Shown here one piece after another: positions 44,032-53,080 of a DNA stretch of 64,000 nucleotides. The notes beneath the pieces were generated by a model. That model did no database searches and was not told the origin of the DNA. It saw nothing but the letters and a program-made list of their open reading frames with translations. Both the position numbers and the translations under genes were made by a program. Source of the stretch: Burkholderia cepacia (lineage in GTDB: Bacteria > Pseudomonadota > Gammaproteobacteria > Burkholderiales > Burkholderiaceae); the NCBI RefSeq assembly GCF_001039005.1, contig NZ_LDWR01000041.1, positions 310,001 to 374,000 on the forward strand, read 5' to 3'. Position 1 is the first letter of the stretch, and each line of letters starts with the position of its first letter.

Positions 44032-44643
44032 TCAGTCTCGTTCGCCGATGGCGAGCGATACGGCCAGCAGCGCGCCGCTCCCGCTCACGACGACGTCAAA
44101 CGCACGCTGCGGCCCGTCGAGCCGCAGCGTGTCCATTTCTTCCAGAGCGTAGTGCGTGCCGTCGAGCTCGACGCCAACCGCACCGGCCGCGCAAAACAGC
44201 AGCACGGTATCGGCGCGCTCGATGCGGTGCGCGCCTGCGCGCCATACGTCGAGCGATCCGCCCGCGGCCGAACGGCGCGTCATCAGGTTGAAGTCGCGCG
44301 TCGCGCCGTCGTGCAACGTCGCATCGATCGCCGTCTCGCCCGCGAAATCCGCGCGGGCGAGCGGCGCATCGAGCACGTGGCGCGCACCGCCTTCCTCGGC
44401 GAGCGTCATGCCCGCACCGGACAGCAGCACGAGCGTGCGGTCGACGCCGTCGAAACGCGAGAACGGCCCGGCCGTGCCGACGTCCGCGACGCTCACGCGC
44501 CATGCAAACGCATCGAGCGCGGCGCCCGGTGGGAACGCGCCGATCTCGCGCGTCACGCCGCCACCGTTCTTCCACGGCGACGCGACAAGATCCGCCGCGC
44601 GGATCATTGTCGCGTTCACCGGCGCCTGGTCAAGCGCCGTCAT
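44032..44643 (-). CDS. hutD: HutD family protein
   Basis: A 203-aa cupin-fold protein common in hut operons. It starts MTALDQAP and carries SPWKNGGGVTREI. In Pseudomonas HutD limits the upper level of hut activity and is thought to bind formimidoylglutamate or urocanate; that role is taken from the family, not from this sequence. It sits two bases after hutU and four before hutI, in the middle of a tightly packed operon. Confidence 0.88.
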   Translation of the reverse strand: MTALDQAPVNATMIRAADLVASPWKNGGGVTREIGAFPPGAALDAFAWRVSVADVGTAGPFSRFDGVDRTLVLLSGAGMTLAEEGGARHVLDAPLARADFAGETAIDATLHDGATRDFNLMTRRSAAGGSLDVWRAGAHRIERADTVLLFCAAGAVGVELDGTHYALEEMDTLRLDGPQRAFDVVVSGSGALLAVSLAIGERD

Positions 44644-44645
44644 GC

Positions 44646-46334
44646 TCAGCGGCCGAGCATCGGCAGCTTCAGGCCGGCTTCGCGGGCCGTCTGCTGCGCG
44701 AGTTCGTAACCGGCATCCGCATGGCGCATCACGCCCGTCGCCGGGTCGTTCAGCAGCACGCGGCCGAGACGCTCGTGCGCTTCGGCGGTACCGTCGGCGA
44801 CGATCACGACGCCCGAGTGCTGCGAGAAGCCCATGCCGACGCCGCCGCCATGGTGCAGCGACACCCACGATGCGCCGCCTGCCGTGTTCAGCAGTGCGTT
44901 CAGCAGCGGCCAGTCGCTCACCGCGTCCGAGCCGTCCTTCATCGATTCCGTCTCGCGGTTCGGGCTTGCGACCGAACCCGTGTCGAGGTGGTCGCGGCCG
45001 ATCACGATCGGGGCCTTCAGTTCGCCGTTCTTCACCATCTCGTTGAACGCCTGGCCGAGGCGATAGCGATCCTTCACGCCAACCCAGCAGATCCGTGCCG
45101 GCAGGCCCTGGAACGCGATGCGCTCACGTGCCATGTCGAGCCAGTTGTGCAGGTGCGGATCGTCGGGGATCAGCTCCTTCACCTTCTGGTCGGTCTTGTA
45201 GATGTCTTCAGGATCGCCGGACAGCGCGACCCAGCGGAACGGGCCCTTGCCTTCGCAGAACAGCGGGCGGATGTACGCCGGCACGAAGCCCGGGAAGTCG
45301 AACGCGTTCTCGACGCCCATTTCCAGCGCCATCTGGCGGATGTTGTTGCCGTAGTCGAGCGTCGCCGCGCCGCGTTCCTGCAGCGCCAGCATCGCGCGCA
45401 CCTGGACGGCCATCGACTGCTTCGCGACCTTCACGATGCTCTGCGGATCGACCTTCTGCGCCTCGCGCCATTGCGCAACGGTCCAGCCTTGCGGCAGGTA
45501 GCCGTTGATCGGGTCGTGCGCGCTCGTCTGGTCGGTCACGCAATCCGGCGTGATGCCGCGCGTGACGAGTTCCGCGAACACGTCGGCCGCGTTGCCGAGC
45601 AGGCCGATCGACACCGGCTTGCCGTCGCGCTTCGCTTCCTCGATCATGCCGAGCGCTTCGTCCAGCGTCGTCGCCTTCTTGTCGACATAACGCGTCTTCA
45701 GGCGGAAGTCGATGCGCGTCTCGTCGCATTCGACCGCGATCATCGAGAAGCCGGCCATCGTCGCGGCGAGCGGCTGCGCGCCGCCCATCCCGCCCAAGCC
45801 GCCCGTCAGGATCCAGCGGCCCGACGGATCGCCGTTGAAGTGCTGGTTCGCGACCGAGAAGAACGTTTCATACGTGCCCTGCACGATGCCCTGGCTGCCA
45901 ATGTAGATCCAGCTGCCGGCCGTCATCTGGCCGTACATCATCAGGCCCTTGCGGTCGAGCTCGTGGAAGTGATCCCAGTTCGCCCAGTGCGGCACGAGGT
46001 TCGAGTTCGCGAGCAGCACGCGCGGTGCATCCTTGTGCGTGCGGAACACACCGACCGGCTTGCCCGACTGGATCAGCAGCGTCTCGTTCTCTTCGAGATC
46101 CTTCAGCGACGCGAGGATCTGGTCGTAGCATTCCCAGTTGCGCGCCGCGCGGCCGATGCCGCCGTACACGACGAGCGCATGCGGATGCTCGGCGACTTCC
46201 GGGTCGAGGTTGTTCTGGATCATCCGGTAGGCCGCTTCGGCCAGCCAGGTCTTGCAGGTCTTCTCGCTGCCGCGCGGCGCGCGGATCGTGCGCGTCGGAT
46301 CGAGACGGGGATCGATGTGTTTCGGATGGTTCAT
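44646..46334 (-). CDS. hutU: urocanate hydratase
   Basis: NAD-dependent hydratase (562 aa) turning urocanate into imidazolone propionate. It has YGGIGRAARNWECYDQ, the TGGLGGMGGAQP nucleotide motif, and the active Cys segment FCEGKGPFRWVALSGDPED. GGGAG lies upstream of the ATG. It follows hutC after 39 bp. Confidence 0.97.
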   Translation of the reverse strand: MNHPKHIDPRLDPTRTIRAPRGSEKTCKTWLAEAAYRMIQNNLDPEVAEHPHALVVYGGIGRAARNWECYDQILASLKDLEENETLLIQSGKPVGVFRTHKDAPRVLLANSNLVPHWANWDHFHELDRKGLMMYGQMTAGSWIYIGSQGIVQGTYETFFSVANQHFNGDPSGRWILTGGLGGMGGAQPLAATMAGFSMIAVECDETRIDFRLKTRYVDKKATTLDEALGMIEEAKRDGKPVSIGLLGNAADVFAELVTRGITPDCVTDQTSAHDPINGYLPQGWTVAQWREAQKVDPQSIVKVAKQSMAVQVRAMLALQERGAATLDYGNNIRQMALEMGVENAFDFPGFVPAYIRPLFCEGKGPFRWVALSGDPEDIYKTDQKVKELIPDDPHLHNWLDMARERIAFQGLPARICWVGVKDRYRLGQAFNEMVKNGELKAPIVIGRDHLDTGSVASPNRETESMKDGSDAVSDWPLLNALLNTAGGASWVSLHHGGGVGMGFSQHSGVVIVADGTAEAHERLGRVLLNDPATGVMRHADAGYELAQQTAREAGLKLPMLGR

Positions 46335-46373
46335 GACGACTGCTCCCGAAGGAAAATGAATATCAAATAGGAA

Positions 46374-47069
46374 TCAGAAATGCCCGGTGAAGCGATAACG
46401 GCTGCCGGGATGCCACAGATTCGCCACCGAGGCGACGACGCCCTGCGACCAGGTGCGCCGATGTAAAACCAGACACGGTTCGACGTCGTCCATCCGCAGC
46501 TGCTCGCGCCGCTCCGGCGCCGGGGCCGCCGCTTCGATCCGGTACTCGACGCGCTGCAGCGGAGCCGCGCGCATCAGGTACAGGTTCGGCGTCGTGTTCG
46601 TGAAATCCTGCTCGGCGTAATCCGGCGCAACCGCCGGATTCACCCATCGTTCTTCGAGCTGCACCGGCTCGTCGTTCTCGAAGTGCAGCACCTGCGAATG
46701 AAACAGCTTCGCGCGCACGGCCACCTGCATCTCGTCGGCGAGCGCCTCGTCGGCGCGGATCGTCTCGAGACCGAGCACGCTGGCGTGATACGCATGCCCG
46801 CGTGCACCGACTTCTTCCGAGATGCTGCGGATCGCAACCAGGGTCGACTCGTACTTCGGCCGCGCGACGTAGGTGCCGGCGCCCTTCATGCGCGTGAGCA
46901 CCTGCTCGGCCGTCAACTCGCGCAGCGCGCGGTTGACGGTCATGCGCGCGACCTTGAACTCGCGTGCCAGCTCGTTCTCGGACGGCACCTGGTCGCCCTC
47001 CTCCCACTCGCCGGCGTGGATGCGGCCCAGGATGAAATCCTTGATCTCCTGGTAGACCGGCGCGCTCAT
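46374..47069 (-). CDS. hutC: histidine utilisation repressor HutC (GntR family)
   Basis: A 231-aa repressor. The N-terminal winged helix (PVYQEIKDFILGRIHAGEW, then ARMTVNRALRELTAEQVLTR) and a UTRA effector domain (about 85-225) bind urocanate as inducer in this family. The start MSAPVYQE at 47069 is chosen over an upstream in-frame ATG at 47120. It lies inside the operon it should repress, between hutH (4 bp) and hutU. Its likely operators, TGTCTAGACA palindromes, lie upstream of hutH. Confidence 0.95.
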   Translation of the reverse strand: MSAPVYQEIKDFILGRIHAGEWEEGDQVPSENELAREFKVARMTVNRALRELTAEQVLTRMKGAGTYVARPKYESTLVAIRSISEEVGARGHAYHASVLGLETIRADEALADEMQVAVRAKLFHSQVLHFENDEPVQLEERWVNPAVAPDYAEQDFTNTTPNLYLMRAAPLQRVEYRIEAAAPAPERREQLRMDDVEPCLVLHRRTWSQGVVASVANLWHPGSRYRFTGHF

Positions 47070-47073
47070 GGGC

Positions 47074-48597
47074 TTACTGTTCCGATGCGAACGAGAACGG
47101 TGCGACCTTCGCGAACGCACGCTCGCCGACCAGCTTCGCGATCGCCGCGATGTCCGGTGCGAAGTAGTGGTCGAGCTCGTAGTGCGCGACCTTGCCGCGG
47201 ATCGTTTCCATCACGGGCGCCAGCTTCGGGCTCGTGTGATACGGCGCGCGCAGGTCGACGCCTTGCGCAGCGGCCAGCAGTTCGATCGCGAGGATGTGCT
47301 TCGTGTTGTCCGCGATGTCGGCGAGCTTGCGCGCGGCGAACGTCGCCATCGACACGTGGTCTTCCTGGTTCGCCGAAGTCGGCAGCGAATCGACCGACGC
47401 CGGGTGCGCGAGCGTCTTGTTTTCCGACGCGAGGGCAGCCGCCGTCACGTGGGCGATCATGAAGCCCGAGTTCACACCGCCGTCCCGCACGAGGAACGGA
47501 GGCAGGCCCGACAGCGTCGCGTCGATCAGCAGCGCGATGCGGCGCTCGGCCAACGCGCCGATTTCCGCCGCGGCCAGCGCGAGGTTGTCGGCCGCGAACG
47601 CGACGGGTTCCGCGTGGAAGTTGCCGCCCGACAGCACTTCGCCGGTATCCGGGAAGATCAGCGGGTTGTCCGACACCGCGTTCGCCTCGATCAGCAGCAC
47701 GTTGGCCGCATGGCGCATCTGGTCCAGGCACGCGCCCATCACCTGCGGCTGGCAGCGCAGGCTGTACGGGTCCTGCACCTTGTCGCAGTCGAGGTGCGAC
47801 TGGTTGATCGGCGAGCCTTCGAGCAGGTCGCGGTAGGCCGCTGCCGCATCGATCTGGCCTTGATGGCCGCGCAGTTCGTGGATACGCGCATCGAACGGCT
47901 TCACCGAGCCGGCCGCCGCGTCGACCGACAGCGCGCCGGCGACGAGCCCGGTGCGGTACAGGTCTTCGATCGAGAACATGTTGTCGAGCGCCAGCGCGGT
48001 CGATGCCTGCGTGCCGTTCAAGAGCGCGAGGCCTTCCTTCGCCTGCAGCGTCAGCGGCGCGAGGCCCGCGACGCGCAGACCGTCGAGCGCGCTCGCGCGT
48101 TCGCCGCGGATGAACACTTCGCCGACGCCGAGCAGCACGGCCGACATGTGCGCGAGCGGCGCGAGGTCGCCCGATGCGCCGACCGAACCCTTCACCGGGA
48201 TCAGCGGCAGCACGTCCGCGTTGAACAGCGTGATCAGCGCGTCCATCACTTCGCGGCGGATGCCCGAGTGGCCGCGGCCGAGGCTCGACAGCTTCAGCGC
48301 CATCAGCAGGCGCACCGACGAACGCTCCATCGGCGCGCCGACGCCAACCGCGTGCGACAGCACGAGGTTCTTCTGCAGCAGTTCGAGCTGGTCGTGCGGG
48401 ATGTGGGTGCTGGCCAGGCGGCCGAAGCCCGTATTGATGCCGTAGGCCGGCTCGCCCTTCGCGGCGATGTCGGCGACAGCCTTGGCGCCCGCGTCGATCT
48501 TCGCGAAGCTGGCCGGGTCGAGCGTCAGCTGCACGGGTTCGCGTGCGATCTGGCGCAGTTGCGGGAGGGTCAGGTGGCCGGGGGTCAACGTAATCAT
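47074..48597 (-). CDS. hutH: histidine ammonia-lyase
   Basis: First step: histidine to urocanate plus ammonia. It is 507 aa. The MIO-forming triad ASG is at 141-143 in SVGASGDLAPLAH, and Y52 lies in AYGINTGFG. It is the first gene of the operon. One HutC-type palindrome lies only 10-23 bases before the ATG, covering the likely start of transcription or translation, and a second lies 45 bp upstream of that. Confidence 0.97.
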   Translation of the reverse strand: MITLTPGHLTLPQLRQIAREPVQLTLDPASFAKIDAGAKAVADIAAKGEPAYGINTGFGRLASTHIPHDQLELLQKNLVLSHAVGVGAPMERSSVRLLMALKLSSLGRGHSGIRREVMDALITLFNADVLPLIPVKGSVGASGDLAPLAHMSAVLLGVGEVFIRGERASALDGLRVAGLAPLTLQAKEGLALLNGTQASTALALDNMFSIEDLYRTGLVAGALSVDAAAGSVKPFDARIHELRGHQGQIDAAAAYRDLLEGSPINQSHLDCDKVQDPYSLRCQPQVMGACLDQMRHAANVLLIEANAVSDNPLIFPDTGEVLSGGNFHAEPVAFAADNLALAAAEIGALAERRIALLIDATLSGLPPFLVRDGGVNSGFMIAHVTAAALASENKTLAHPASVDSLPTSANQEDHVSMATFAARKLADIADNTKHILAIELLAAAQGVDLRAPYHTSPKLAPVMETIRGKVAHYELDHYFAPDIAAIAKLVGERAFAKVAPFSFASEQ

Positions 48598-48606
48598 GTG
48601 AGCAAT

Positions 48607-48620
48607 CCTGTCTAGACAAG
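48607..48620. promoter_or_regulatory. HutC operator 1
   Basis: CCTGTCTAGACAAG contains the perfect palindrome TGTCTAGACA. It resembles the HutC site of other bacteria (CTTGTATATACAAG). It lies just upstream of the hutH start codon. Confidence 0.78.
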
Positions 48621-48651
48621 TTCGGAATGGATTGAAGTGTAGCCATCGGCA

Positions 48652-48664
48652 CTTGTCTAGACAA
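48652..48664. promoter_or_regulatory. HutC operator 2
   Basis: CTTGTCTAGACAA repeats the core of operator 1 with an even longer palindrome (TTGTCTAGACAA). The centre-to-centre distance of 45 bp could allow two bound dimers to loop or cooperate. Any divergent promoter for the binding-protein gene at 48813 would also be affected. Confidence 0.8.
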
Positions 48665-48750
48665 CCCGTTTTTCACTGATTTCGACTTGGGAGTTTCCCT
48701 GATGTCCGGCCCTGCCCGCCGGACCGGGCCGTGGGGTTCACGCATTAACA

Positions 48751-48782
48751 TATGTTGCAGTTATTTTGTCTTTGGCAACATA
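48751..48782. promoter_or_regulatory. inverted repeat before the amino-acid binding protein gene
   Basis: TATGTTGC (48751-48758) and GCAACATA (48775-48782) are perfect complements 16 bp apart, 30 bp upstream of the binding-protein start. The region is AT-rich. It may be an operator or an RNA stem. Confidence 0.4.
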
Positions 48783-48812
48783 CGGTTCATCACTCGCCAA
48801 GGAGATCCCGCC

Positions 48813-49733
48813 ATGCACTTCCCGTCACGATTCGCCGCCCTGCTCGGCCGCCGCCTGCTCGTCGCCGCGTGCGCGCTCGCGTGCGGCGCCGCGCTCGCCG
48901 CGGAACCGCTCTCCGGCACGCTCGAGAAGATCCGGCAGACCAACCTGATCTCGATCGGCCATCGCGAAACGTCGGTGCCGTTCTCCTATGTCGACACGAG
49001 CGGCAAGGTGATCGGCTTCTCGCAGGATCTGTGCGACCGCGTGATCGCCGCCGTGAAGGCGCGCACCGGCAAGCCCGACCTGCAGGTGCGCTTCATCCCG
49101 GTCACGTCGCAGAACCGCATCCCGCTCGTGCAGAACGGCACCGTCGATCTCGAATGCGGCGTGACCACGAACCTCGCCGCGCGTCACGCGCAGGTCGCGT
49201 TCTCGACCACCTTCTTCGTCGCGACGACGCGCCTGCTCACGCGCACGACGTCGGGCATCCGCGACTTCCCCGATCTCGCGGGCAAGACGGTCGTGACGAA
49301 CCAGGGCACGACGTCCGAACGCCTGCTGCGCAAGATGAACGAGGAAAAGAAGATGAACATGCAGATCATCAGCGCGAAGGACTACGGCGAAGGACGCCTC
49401 ACGCTCGAATCGGGCCGCGCGACCGCGTACATGATGGACGACGTGCTGCTCGCGGGCGTGCGCCAGCTCGCCGCGAAACCGGCCGACTGGACGATCGTCG
49501 GCACGCCGCAATCGTCGGAAGCCTACGGGTTCATGCTGCGCAAGGACGATCCGCAGTTCAAGGCGCTCGTCGACGGCGTGCTTGTGCAGTTGATGAAGAG
49601 CGGCGAGATCAACGCGCTGTACGACAAGTGGTTCATGAAGCCGGTGCCGCCGAAGGGGCTGTCGTTCGATTTCCCGATGAGCGACGTGATCAGGACGCGC
49701 TATGCGGCGCCGAACGACGCGCCGCTCGAATGA
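48813..49733 (+). CDS. amino-acid ABC transporter substrate-binding protein (GltI-like)
   Basis: Periplasmic binding protein, 306 aa. A signal peptide spans 1-30 (hydrophobic LLVAACALACGAALA, cleavage near LAA-EP). The SBP_bac_3 fold is followed by HRETSVPFSYVD, DLECGVTTN and GKTVVTNQGTTSERLL, as in glutamate/aspartate binding proteins. AAGGAG precedes the ATG. No permease or ATPase gene follows, so it is an orphan component here. Being divergent from hutH, it may feed histidine or glutamate metabolism, but the ligand is not proven. Confidence 0.88.
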   Translation: MHFPSRFAALLGRRLLVAACALACGAALAAEPLSGTLEKIRQTNLISIGHRETSVPFSYVDTSGKVIGFSQDLCDRVIAAVKARTGKPDLQVRFIPVTSQNRIPLVQNGTVDLECGVTTNLAARHAQVAFSTTFFVATTRLLTRTTSGIRDFPDLAGKTVVTNQGTTSERLLRKMNEEKKMNMQIISAKDYGEGRLTLESGRATAYMMDDVLLAGVRQLAAKPADWTIVGTPQSSEAYGFMLRKDDPQFKALVDGVLVQLMKSGEINALYDKWFMKPVPPKGLSFDFPMSDVIRTRYAAPNDAPLE

Positions 49734-49754
49734 GCGACGGGCGTTGACACGGGC

Positions 49755-50510
49755 TCACACGCGCGTCCATGCGACGCACGCCGCGTAGCCGGGCGCCGCG
49801 TCGAGCCACGCCGCGTCGAACGCCGCCACGCCGGCGGCGGGCGCGGACGGCTCGACGATCGTCGTCGCCGGGGTCGCCGCATCGCGCGGCGGCACGACCG
49901 AGAATGCGCGCAGCCCGCCGACGATGCCCGTGCCGAGCGCCTTGAGCAACGCTTCCTTCGCGCTCCAGACTCGCATGAATGCGGCTGCGCGCGCGTCGGA
50001 CGGCAGGCCGTCGAGATACGCGGCTTCGGCGGGCGCGCAGACTTCGCGCGTCAGCGCGCGCCAGTCGGCCGCGCGGTTGCAGCACTCGATATCGACGCCG
50101 ACGCGGCCCGCGGGCGCCCACGCGAGTAGCGCATGATCGCCCGCGTGCGACACGTTGAAGTCGAGCGACGCACGATGGGCACGGTCCAGCGACGGCCGCC
50201 CCGCTTCGTCGACGACGATCGCGACCGCGTTCGGCGCGATCCCGAGGGCCATCCCAAGCACGTCGCGCAGCGCGGCGCGCGTCGCGGCGCTGCGCACCGC
50301 ATCCTCATGCCGCATGAAGCGCGCGGCCCGCGCGCGCTCGCCATCGCTCAGCGCCGCATAGGCGGGCGCCGCAAGCGGCACGCGCCAGTCGAAATCGACG
50401 CGTGCGAGCCGCACGCCGGCGCGGGACGCGGCGGCCGGCACGTCGAGCGCCTGCATGCGCCATGCGCGGGGCGTTTCAACCGGGGAAGCGGAATCGGACG
50501 GAATGGACAT
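49755..50510 (-). CDS. 4'-phosphopantetheinyl transferase (Sfp type)
   Basis: Activates carrier proteins of fatty-acid, polyketide or peptide synthesis by adding phosphopantetheine from CoA. It is 251 aa, pseudo-dimeric, with the metal motif GRVGVDIE and the WSAKEALLKALG helix of the Sfp group. It converges with the binding-protein gene with 21 bp between stops. The start MSIPSDSA at 50510 is one of several possible. No synthase gene is near, so its carrier-protein partners lie elsewhere. Confidence 0.85.
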   Translation of the reverse strand: MSIPSDSASPVETPRAWRMQALDVPAAASRAGVRLARVDFDWRVPLAAPAYAALSDGERARAARFMRHEDAVRSAATRAALRDVLGMALGIAPNAVAIVVDEAGRPSLDRAHRASLDFNVSHAGDHALLAWAPAGRVGVDIECCNRAADWRALTREVCAPAEAAYLDGLPSDARAAAFMRVWSAKEALLKALGTGIVGGLRAFSVVPPRDAATPATTIVEPSAPAAGVAAFDAAWLDAAPGYAACVAWTRV

Positions 50511-50693
50511 CGGCACGCGGCAGCCTTTGCTGGGAGATGAAACGTCCGATGTTAATCGATCGCGCCGGCACGCGAACCGGCGTGTGCGTGCATTGCGGCG
50601 CCTGCCTCGAATCACGGAGGCTTCACTGATGGGATGCAAAGGCCGCGCGCCGCAACATGCCGCGCCTGCGCCGCGTTGCGAAGCCGCCCTGCG

Positions 50694-51734
50694 TCATCCG
50701 TTCGCGGCCACGCCCGGCACGCCGCTCCCCGTCGCCCGGGCGCGCGACGCCGGGTGAAGCGCATGCACGGCACCCGGCGCATCGGCCGGCAGCACGCCAT
50801 GTTGCAGCCAGTACAGCGCGACGGGCCACAGCGCGTCGGTGAAGCGGCTGTGGAAAAACGCGAAATGGCCGATCGCGTCGACACCGATGTCGCCGGGCGC
50901 GATCCGCAGGTGCGTGACGTCGCTGCCCGTGTAATAGCCGACCAACCGCTCGATCGCGTCGACGGTGCCGAACGCGTCGTCGTCGACGCCGATCGCGAGC
51001 ATCGGCGCCGACAACCCCGCGAAGCGCGCAGGCAGCGCCGCGCGGCTCACAGCGCTTTCGTCGCGCAGGCCACCCAGGTAACCGTCTTCGAAACGCGGTT
51101 GCGAGCGCGCCCACGACAGCGCGATGCCGCGCGGCGTGTCCTCCATCCAGCCGAGCCGCTTCGCGGGCACATAACCGAACACGGCCGCCAGCGCCGGCAT
51201 CGCGACATGCCACTTCCACCACATGCGGCGCCGCTCGGCCGGCAGGTAATCGCGCCAGTACGCGTACTGCGCACCGACGGTCACCACGTGCCGCACGTGC
51301 ACGTTCGATGCCGCGAGCCCGAGCACGCAGCCGCCGATGCTGTGCGCGACGACGTCGAGCGGCTGGCCCGGAAACGCATCGCGCGCATAGTGCAGCGCGG
51401 CCTCGCAATCGAGCCGCCCCCAGTCGAGCCAGTTCGCGCGCAGCTTCGCGAGCCGCGCGGGGCGCGACCCGCCGATGCCGCGATAGTCGTACACGAGCAC
51501 GTCGCGCCCCTGCGCGAACAGCCAGGCCGCGAAACGGAAGTAGTAGTCGCAGCGCACCGACGTCGCGCAATTGATGACCGTCACCGGCCGCACCGCACCG
51601 CCGCCGCGATGGCGCCACACATGGCCGCGCAACGCATAGCCGTCGGCTGCGCGCAGTGTCACGGGTTCGGGTGGCAATGCGCCCGCCGTGCGCTCACGCC
51701 GTATGGCCCCGCCTTCTTCGTTCGAATTCGTCAT
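50694..51734 (-). CDS. alpha/beta hydrolase
   Basis: A 346-aa hydrolase with nucleophile S132 in VVAHSIGGC, an acid in AIGVDDDAFG, and a catalytic His in IGHFAFF. The N-terminal half is COG4757-like, predicted to be cytosolic. Substrate unknown. The leader holds a pair of conserved hairpins (51748-51840), and AGGAG follows the second one, eight bases before the ATG, so expression is likely controlled post-transcriptionally. Confidence 0.82.
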   Translation of the reverse strand: MTNSNEEGGAIRRERTAGALPPEPVTLRAADGYALRGHVWRHRGGGAVRPVTVINCATSVRCDYYFRFAAWLFAQGRDVLVYDYRGIGGSRPARLAKLRANWLDWGRLDCEAALHYARDAFPGQPLDVVAHSIGGCVLGLAASNVHVRHVVTVGAQYAYWRDYLPAERRRMWWKWHVAMPALAAVFGYVPAKRLGWMEDTPRGIALSWARSQPRFEDGYLGGLRDESAVSRAALPARFAGLSAPMLAIGVDDDAFGTVDAIERLVGYYTGSDVTHLRIAPGDIGVDAIGHFAFFHSRFTDALWPVALYWLQHGVLPADAPGAVHALHPASRARATGSGVPGVAANG

Positions 51735-51747
51735 CCTGTCTCCTGTC

Positions 51748-51840
51748 GATCGCAGTTAGCGCTTTAGCCCTTACTGCGATCCCATGCTTCGCGGTCGGCC
51801 GGAGTTGGCCCTTTAGCCCCCCTCCGGACCCACGCTTCGC
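51748..51840 (-). repeat. paired hairpins in the alpha/beta hydrolase leader (two repeat units)
   Basis: Read on the minus strand, two units lie in tandem (51799-51840, then 51748-51792). Each starts GCGAAGC(G/A)TGGG, has an arm, then GGGCTAAAG(G/C)GC(C/T)AA, then the complementary arm. Arms are CCGGAG/CTCCGG and GATCGCAGT/ACTGCGATC. The arms differ in sequence but keep pairing, which supports a selected RNA structure. The second arm ends six bases before AGGAG. Confidence 0.7.
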
Positions 51841-51951
51841 GATTCACGCCAGCACGAACCACCGCCCGCGCCCATCGGCCAGCCTCCATTGAACTTGACG
51901 CGTGCCGCGTTCTCAACCAATCTTGCTGCTCCGTTCGCATGAGTCACGCGC

Positions 51952-52893
51952 ATGTCAACGCCGCTCGTCCGTCTCCCGTCGCTCGACCTCGTCCGCGGTT
52001 TCGTCGCCGTCGGCCGCCGCATGAGCATCACGCTCGCCGCGCAGGACCTGTGCGTCACGCAGTCGGCGGTCAGCCGCCAGGTGCACGCGCTCGAGGCGCA
52101 TCTCGGCGTCACGCTGCTGCAGCGCGGCTACCGGAAGATCGCATTCACGCCGGAAGGCGAGCGGCTGTTCCGCGCCGCGGATGCGGCGCTGCACAGCCTG
52201 CAGGACACCGTCGCGTCGCTCGCCGCCGCGCGCGAGCGCCAGCCCGTCACGATCACCGCAAGCATCGGCGTCACCGCGCTGTGGCTGCTGCCGCGGCTCG
52301 GGCGGCTGCAGGCGCGCCTGCCGGAGATCGACCTGCGCGTCGCCGCGAACGACAAGGTACTCGATTTGCGCGCGGAAGGCATCGACCTCGGCATCCGCTA
52401 TTGCCCACGCGAGCGCGCGCCGGCCGGCGCGCTGCACCTGTTCGACGAAATCGTCGTGCCGGTCGCGCATCCCGCGCTCGCCGCGCGGCCGGTCACGAGC
52501 GCGGCCGCGATCGCCGACCACGTGCTGCTCGAATTCGACGGGCCGCCGCAACCGCAGCTGCAGTGGCTCACGCACCTGCACGCGGCCGGGCTCGGCGATG
52601 CGCGCCCGAAAGGCGTGCTGCGCTTCAACCAGTACGACCAGGTGATCCAGGCCGCGATCGCGGGCCAGGGCGTCGCGCTCGGGCGGCTCGCGCTCGTCGC
52701 GCCGATGCTCGCGGACGGACGGCTCGCGGTGCTCGGGCCGCAAACACAGGCGCTGACGGATACGTACGGCTACTGGTTGTTTCAGCACGATCCGGCACCG
52801 CGCCGCGAAGTGGCCGACGTGCGCGACTGGATGCTCGCCGAAGCGGCCGATTGCGATATCGCGATGCACGCGCACGACAAGACGTCGGCATAA
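51952..52893 (+). CDS. LysR-type transcriptional regulator (GcvA-like)
   Basis: A 313-aa regulator. The helix-turn-helix is SITLAAQDLCVTQSAVSRQV, about 25-44, and the effector domain shows LGIRYCPRERAPAGA in the GcvA/AmpR style. It is divergent from the alpha/beta hydrolase and is followed on its own strand by an MFS gene after 187 bp, either of which could be its target. No clear Shine-Dalgarno sequence precedes the ATG. Confidence 0.88.
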   Translation: MSTPLVRLPSLDLVRGFVAVGRRMSITLAAQDLCVTQSAVSRQVHALEAHLGVTLLQRGYRKIAFTPEGERLFRAADAALHSLQDTVASLAAARERQPVTITASIGVTALWLLPRLGRLQARLPEIDLRVAANDKVLDLRAEGIDLGIRYCPRERAPAGALHLFDEIVVPVAHPALAARPVTSAAAIADHVLLEFDGPPQPQLQWLTHLHAAGLGDARPKGVLRFNQYDQVIQAAIAGQGVALGRLALVAPMLADGRLAVLGPQTQALTDTYGYWLFQHDPAPRREVADVRDWMLAEAADCDIAMHAHDKTSA

Positions 52894-53080
52894 ACCGGGG
52901 CCGTATTCCCGGATGCACGTGACCCCGGCCGGGCACTGCCGCCCCACCCCGTCCGCACTTCGTCGCATTCCCCGCACGCATGCCAACCTGACCGAATGAT
53001 CGCTTGAGCGGCGACGGGCGCGATCGTCTAATCGGATCGAGCGCGGCCGTTTCGCTGCGCGCCTTCATCCGGAGACACGC

